Shown here: positions 61,601 through 64,000 of the stretch, piece after piece
How positions within the stretch are numbered: position 1 is the stretch's first letter
How the letters are laid out: each line of letters begins with the position of its first letter
Source of the DNA: Botrimarina mediterranea
GTDB taxonomy: Bacteria > Planctomycetota > Planctomycetia > Pirellulales > Lacipirellulaceae
Direction: 5' to 3'
DNA length: 64,000 nucleotides
Assembly: GCF_007753265.1 (NCBI RefSeq)
Contig: NZ_CP036349.1
Location: forward strand, 2,327,363 to 2,391,362
Notes under the pieces: model-generated
What the model was told of the DNA's origin: nothing
Seen by the model: only the letters and a program-made list of their open reading frames with translations
Database searches by the model: none
Program-made: the position numbers and the translations under genes

Positions 61601-62607
61601 ATCGCTTCGAGTGGATTGAATCCGTAGCGAACGACCGTCACGCCGCCAACTGCCTCAGCGCCCGCCTTATCCAATGCGCCGCGTCGCAACGCCGGACCAA
61701 GAGTGACGTTTCCAATGTCCTTGATCGTAATCGGAACATTGTCGGTGACCCTGACGACGGCTTTCTCAATGTCTTCCACTCGCTCAATAAAGCCCAGACC
61801 GCGAATCACGTATTCGGCTTTGTTGAGTTCGATCGTTCTCGCACCGACGTCGACATTCGACATGCGAACGGACTGAAACACGTCGGCCAACGAGACCCGG
61901 GCGGCTCGCATCGCATCAGGGTCAACGTCGATTTGGTACTCCTGAACGAAGCCGCCAATGGACGCGACTTCGCTGACGCCTTCCGCAGACGCGATTGCGT
62001 AGCGGACGTACCAGTCCTGTATCGTTCGCAGCTCATGCAGATCCCACCCGCCAGTTGGATTTCCATCGGGGTCTTGTCCTTCGAGCGTGTACCAGAGAAT
62101 TTGGCCGAGTGCAGTGGCATCCGGACCCAAGGTCGGTTGCACACCTTCAGGGAGCGTACCGGCAGGCAGGCTGTTGAGCTTCTCAAGGACTCTTGAGCGG
62201 GACCAATAGAATTCGGCCTTCTCGTTAAAAATCACGTAGATCGTCGAGAAGCCAAACATCGAATAGCTGCGAATTGTCTTAACTTCGGGGATGCCCAGTA
62301 GTGCAACTGTCATCGGATAACCGATTTGGTCTTCCACATCCTGCGGGCTACGCCCCATCCATTCAGTGAAAACAATCTGCTGGTTTTCGCCAATGTCAGG
62401 AATCGCATCGACGGGCACGGGATCACGAGGGAGACTACCGACTTGCCAATCGAACGGGGCGACCATGATGCCCCAGCCTACAATCGCTAATACGAGAAGA
62501 AAGACAACCAGCTTGTTTTGCAGGCAAAACCAAATGACGGCGCCGAGGATCGTGCGGCGACCGATTTCGATATCGGGGGCCATGCCATTGGAAGTATTAG
62601 TCATCAC
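58615..62607 (-). CDS. oversized CusA/CzcA-type RND efflux pump (1330 residues)
   Basis: A heavy-metal RND pump of 1330 residues against about 1040 for the family. It opens with an AIVGWGIM-type TM1 and FPRD-like PVDAIPDIGENQQIVFTEW start of the first periplasmic loop, holds the TM4 relay IGTMVDMGIIVCENILKH and ends with the C-terminal TM block (RRVRPCLMTTATTLLALIPVL). Between the two halves, about residues 590-735, there is an added membrane region of about four hydrophobic segments that normal CusA lacks, followed by a KFVPKT start of the second half. A shorter insertion near residue 900 contains a charged loop. The pump would be linked with the adaptor encoded just upstream on the minus strand. 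TM4 with one Asp and Glu fits the Cu/Ag branch better than the Zn branch, but this is tentative. Confidence 0.92.
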   Translation of the reverse strand: MMTNTSNGMAPDIEIGRRTILGAVIWFCLQNKLVVFLLVLAIVGWGIMVAPFDWQVGSLPRDPVPVDAIPDIGENQQIVFTEWMGRSPQDVEDQIGYPMTVALLGIPEVKTIRSYSMFGFSTIYVIFNEKAEFYWSRSRVLEKLNSLPAGTLPEGVQPTLGPDATALGQILWYTLEGQDPDGNPTGGWDLHELRTIQDWYVRYAIASAEGVSEVASIGGFVQEYQIDVDPDAMRAARVSLADVFQSVRMSNVDVGARTIELNKAEYVIRGLGFIERVEDIEKAVVRVTDNVPITIKDIGNVTLGPALRRGALDKAGAEAVGGVTVVRYGFNPLEAIKNVKKKIEEVSPGLPSKVVIDYTQTTIAEVEAYAKSFDLPLITTTSQQYDSWVKHLRGTPRDQWPHWITTSQVRVVPFYDRTGVIYETLGTLNTALSEEILVTIIVILVMVMHLRSSILISALLPLAVLIVFIAMKTFGVDANIVALSGIAIAIGTMVDMGIIVCENILKHLDEADPNEDRGHVIFRASHEVAGAVLTAVSTTVVSFLPVFTMIAAEGKLFRPLAFTKTFALAASVIVALTIIPPAAHILMGGRIKSGVLRRYMMMALVAAGVLAMFFVTWWVGAIVAGLGLFKLMEEKIPAAYHKFAPYSASAVAVLVVGVLLTEHWLPLGPQKGLLRNFLFVGLLIGGLLGFFTVFQRFIYEPLLRWCLNHKLLFLTLPTLILLLGACSWQGFDKLFKFVPKTISMVGVSESAIRDSRPWQSASNAFPGLGKEFMPPLDEGSFLYMPTTMPHASIGEAMDVLQLQNKFLISIPEVESVVGKIGRADSPLDPAPISMIETFIAYKSEYKTDQNGNRLKFRYDEKVGEYVRDELGELIEDPLGRPFRQWREEIKSPNDIWEQITEAADIPGTTSAPKLQPIAARIVMLQSGMRAPMGMKIKGPDLETIERVALQIEGLLKQVPSVQASAVIADRIVGKPYLEIDIDRDAIKRYGLHVRSVQDVIEVAIGGRRITTTVEGRERYPVRVRYARELRDDAESLERILVPTPMGQQIPLEQLADIRYVRGPQVIKSEDTFLLGYVLFDMKAGNAEVDVVEDAQAFLQEKIQSGELVLPAGVSYSFAGNYENQLRSQKTLMVVLPLALGIIFLILYFQFKSVITTSLVFSGILIAWAGGFIMLWLYGTEWFLDFEVFGTNMRALFQVHTINLSVAVWVGFLALFGIASDDGVVIASYLDESFRKDRIANAKHAREATVTAGMRRVRPCLMTTATTLLALIPVLTSTGRGSDIMVPMAIPSFGGMSIEIMTMLVVPVLYCWAMEWKLKLGIDDPRFAKDA

Positions 62608-62675
62608 AACCGTGAGTTCTCGATGCTATTCTTGAAGAAGTGCTGCGGTTCTGGACTGAACCGCACGAAGTTTTC

Positions 62676-64000
62676 TTACTCTCGATTGTGCCCGGCGTGC
62701 TCTTCGGGTGGAGGCTCTTGATCAGCAAGCGGCGCGACCTTATCGGCACACTTCAGCATTGATGCACCGTAGTAAGGATTGCGAACGGCGGCGTCGGTTT
62801 GAATCCAACTTGCACCACGTCCATCGAAAGCCATCGGGCAATGCAACTCATAGAGTTGATCGCTATTCGGCAGGCCGAAAGTGCGTTGCAGCGTCAGCAA
62901 CTCCTCCGACAGAAGAGCAAAAGCCGAACGGAGGGATTCGAGGTCGTTGGCCGTCGCCAAACGGGCAGCAATTGTCGACAAGCTGCTCAATTCGGCCGTC
63001 CAACGTTCAGCCGCCTTTCCGTCGAGTGATTGGGAATTCAGGGAACTTACCGCTTGGTGAAGGCCGGAGATCGCGGCCGCCGCAGCACGTGCGTCATCAG
63101 CCGCCAGAGCGTTGGAGATTGCAAGGTATGGGCGAACAATCTGGCTCAACTGATTGCGAAACTCAGCCGGAATATCGAGACTTTGTTCTTCCATCTGATG
63201 TTGTCCGTGCGACAATCCAAACATTGCCTGAAGCCGCTCGGTGTGACGCTTCGTGACCAAGTAGATGCGATCCGCATCTTGTAACGAGTCTATTTCTTTG
63301 CCTTCCACGGCATCATTTCTTAGCAGCATCTCAAACTCTTCGAGTTGGGCGCGCATGTCACCAGACAATAGACCTTCGTCTAATGAAGACACGGCCGTGC
63401 CAAGCTGTGAGTAGGCATTGCGAATCGCTTGCAGCTCCGCCTCTTCAATTGCCTCACCAACGAAAGCCACGGATCCCAAGACTTGATGCAACTGCGCTTG
63501 CAACGCGGGTGGGAGTGACATACCGGGCGGCCCCGCCATTTGCATCGACTCGCCATTAGCGGTCGGCTCCGAATCGACGCCGTGGTTGTGGCCGCCACCT
63601 CCCCCGCCGCCTTCGGGCGTCATCATTGAGGGCTTTGCGGAAATCTGCAGGGCACTGTCGAGCTTGAAAGTGCCGTTAGTAACAATCAGCTCACCTTCTT
63701 CAAGCCCCGATTTGACGAGGTAGTAGTCGCCGGCACGCGGGCCAAGCACAATCTCTCGGCCTTCGTAGGTTGGCTCTGGCGCATCGGGAACCTGGACATA
63801 GACGATGGCCCTCGTTCCTGTTAGCAACGCCGCCGAAACGGGAATTACCAATGGCTTGGCAGTGTCGCTGGGTTCGGCTGTAACGTAGCCCAGCGTCTCC
63901 GCTCGAACCAATGGCATCCCGCAGATGTCGCAATTTCCTGGTCCATCTTTCACGATTTCTGGGTGCATTGGGCTGATCCATTTTCCCGCCAGCGACGCAT
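62676..64000 (-). CDS. CusB-type RND adaptor, C-terminal part, truncated by window end
   Basis: The reading frame is open up to base 64000 and has no start inside it, so only the C-terminal part is seen (about 440 residues). Near its visible start it has the heavy-metal-binding segment MHPEIVKDGPGNCDICGMPLV, the usual HMBD/YHS-like domain of CusB-type adaptors. A beta-barrel and membrane-proximal part follow (ILLTGTRAIVYVQVP), then a Gly/His linker (GGGGGGGHNHG) and a helical DUF3347-like domain of about 250 residues that appears to repeat the CusF-like cap found at adaptor ends. It ends HAGHNRE. It is 68 bp upstream of the RND gene on the same strand, so both form one operon. Confidence 0.88.
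   Translation of the reverse strand, partial: ASLAGKWISPMHPEIVKDGPGNCDICGMPLVRAETLGYVTAEPSDTAKPLVIPVSAALLTGTRAIVYVQVPDAPEPTYEGREIVLGPRAGDYYLVKSGLEEGELIVTNGTFKLDSALQISAKPSMMTPEGGGGGGGHNHGVDSEPTANGESMQMAGPPGMSLPPALQAQLHQVLGSVAFVGEAIEEAELQAIRNAYSQLGTAVSSLDEGLLSGDMRAQLEEFEMLLRNDAVEGKEIDSLQDADRIYLVTKRHTERLQAMFGLSHGQHQMEEQSLDIPAEFRNQLSQIVRPYLAISNALAADDARAAAAAISGLHQAVSSLNSQSLDGKAAERWTAELSSLSTIAARLATANDLESLRSAFALLSEELLTLQRTFGLPNSDQLYELHCPMAFDGRGASWIQTDAAVRNPYYGASMLKCADKVAPLADQEPPPEEHAGHNRE

Noticed and set aside
1-64000. CRISPR arrays, tRNA and rRNA genes
   Set aside because: No regularly spaced short repeats and no cloverleaf or rRNA stretch were found on reading both strands.

Overview
The window reads as an accessory region of a planctomycete chromosome or large replicon, probably of the Pirellulales/Lacipirellulaceae type. 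The basis is the gene repertoire: DUF932 protein, CusBA-type efflux loci carrying small Cys/His-rich secreted proteins, DUF1622 and DUF5676 proteins, and secreted WD40/PDZ proteins. The composition is GC-rich, and the reading frames on the other strand are long and non-coding. No rRNA, tRNA, CRISPR array, intact integrase or intact transposase was seen. By eye the first 40 kb is more GC-rich than the part from about 42 kb onward, so the window looks mosaic.

Region 1 (1-3.6 kb, minus strand): a small basic protein, a DUF932 protein, a small unknown protein and a secreted WD40/PDZ protein.

Region 2 (3.6-24.9 kb, plus strand): an anti-phage defence island. In order it holds a giant DUF4011-transglutaminase-helicase-Vsr-like nuclease-DUF3320 protein (Hhe-like), a YhaO/SbcD-like nuclease with a YhaN-like SMC ATPase, an HTH regulator coupled to an AAA ATPase and a subtilase (IetAS-like), a reverse transcriptase fused to a nitrilase (DRT type 1/UG1), and one frameshifted gene. 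The island is bracketed by two direct repeats of about 250 bp, 21 kb apart, that share a 74-bp identical core with a perfect 14-bp stem. A related hairpin lies inside the island after the YhaN-like gene.

Region 3 (25.2-46.8 kb, plus strand): a heavy-metal resistance island. It starts with a Cys-rich secreted protein and a double HMA-domain protein, followed by a lipoprotein and an ABC exporter (two FtsX permeases, one membrane-fusion protein, one ATPase). Next come a TolC-type lipoprotein, a His-rich small protein, CusB- and CusA-type RND proteins, two putative metal-binding exported proteins, an HtrA-like protease with PDZ domains, a second Cys-rich protein of the first family, a degenerate receiver-domain protein, a 40-residue lipoprotein missed by length filters, a CDF exporter and a P1B-type ATPase. 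Together they would take metal from periplasmic scavengers and export it by ABC, RND, CDF and P-type routes. No classical metal sensor (MerR, ArsR, CsoR, two-component) was seen.

Region 4 (46.8-48.4 kb): a scar with a truncated small ORF, a decayed IS5-family transposase and a GNAT acetyltransferase.

Region 5 (48.5-64 kb): a second metal/redox cluster. It holds a YHS-domain protein, a Met-rich Spy/CpxP-like protein, an exported CxxC protein, a glutamate dehydrogenase with a six-cysteine segment, a flavin/2Fe-2S reductase with a Met-rich exported N-terminus, a b-type membrane protein, a seven-heme cytochrome c, DUF1622 and DUF5676 membrane proteins and an APC permease. Convergent to these, on the minus strand, are an oversized RND exporter (1330 residues) and the end of its adaptor, which runs off the window. 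The reductase, membrane protein and multiheme cytochrome look like one route for electrons from NAD(P)H across the inner membrane.
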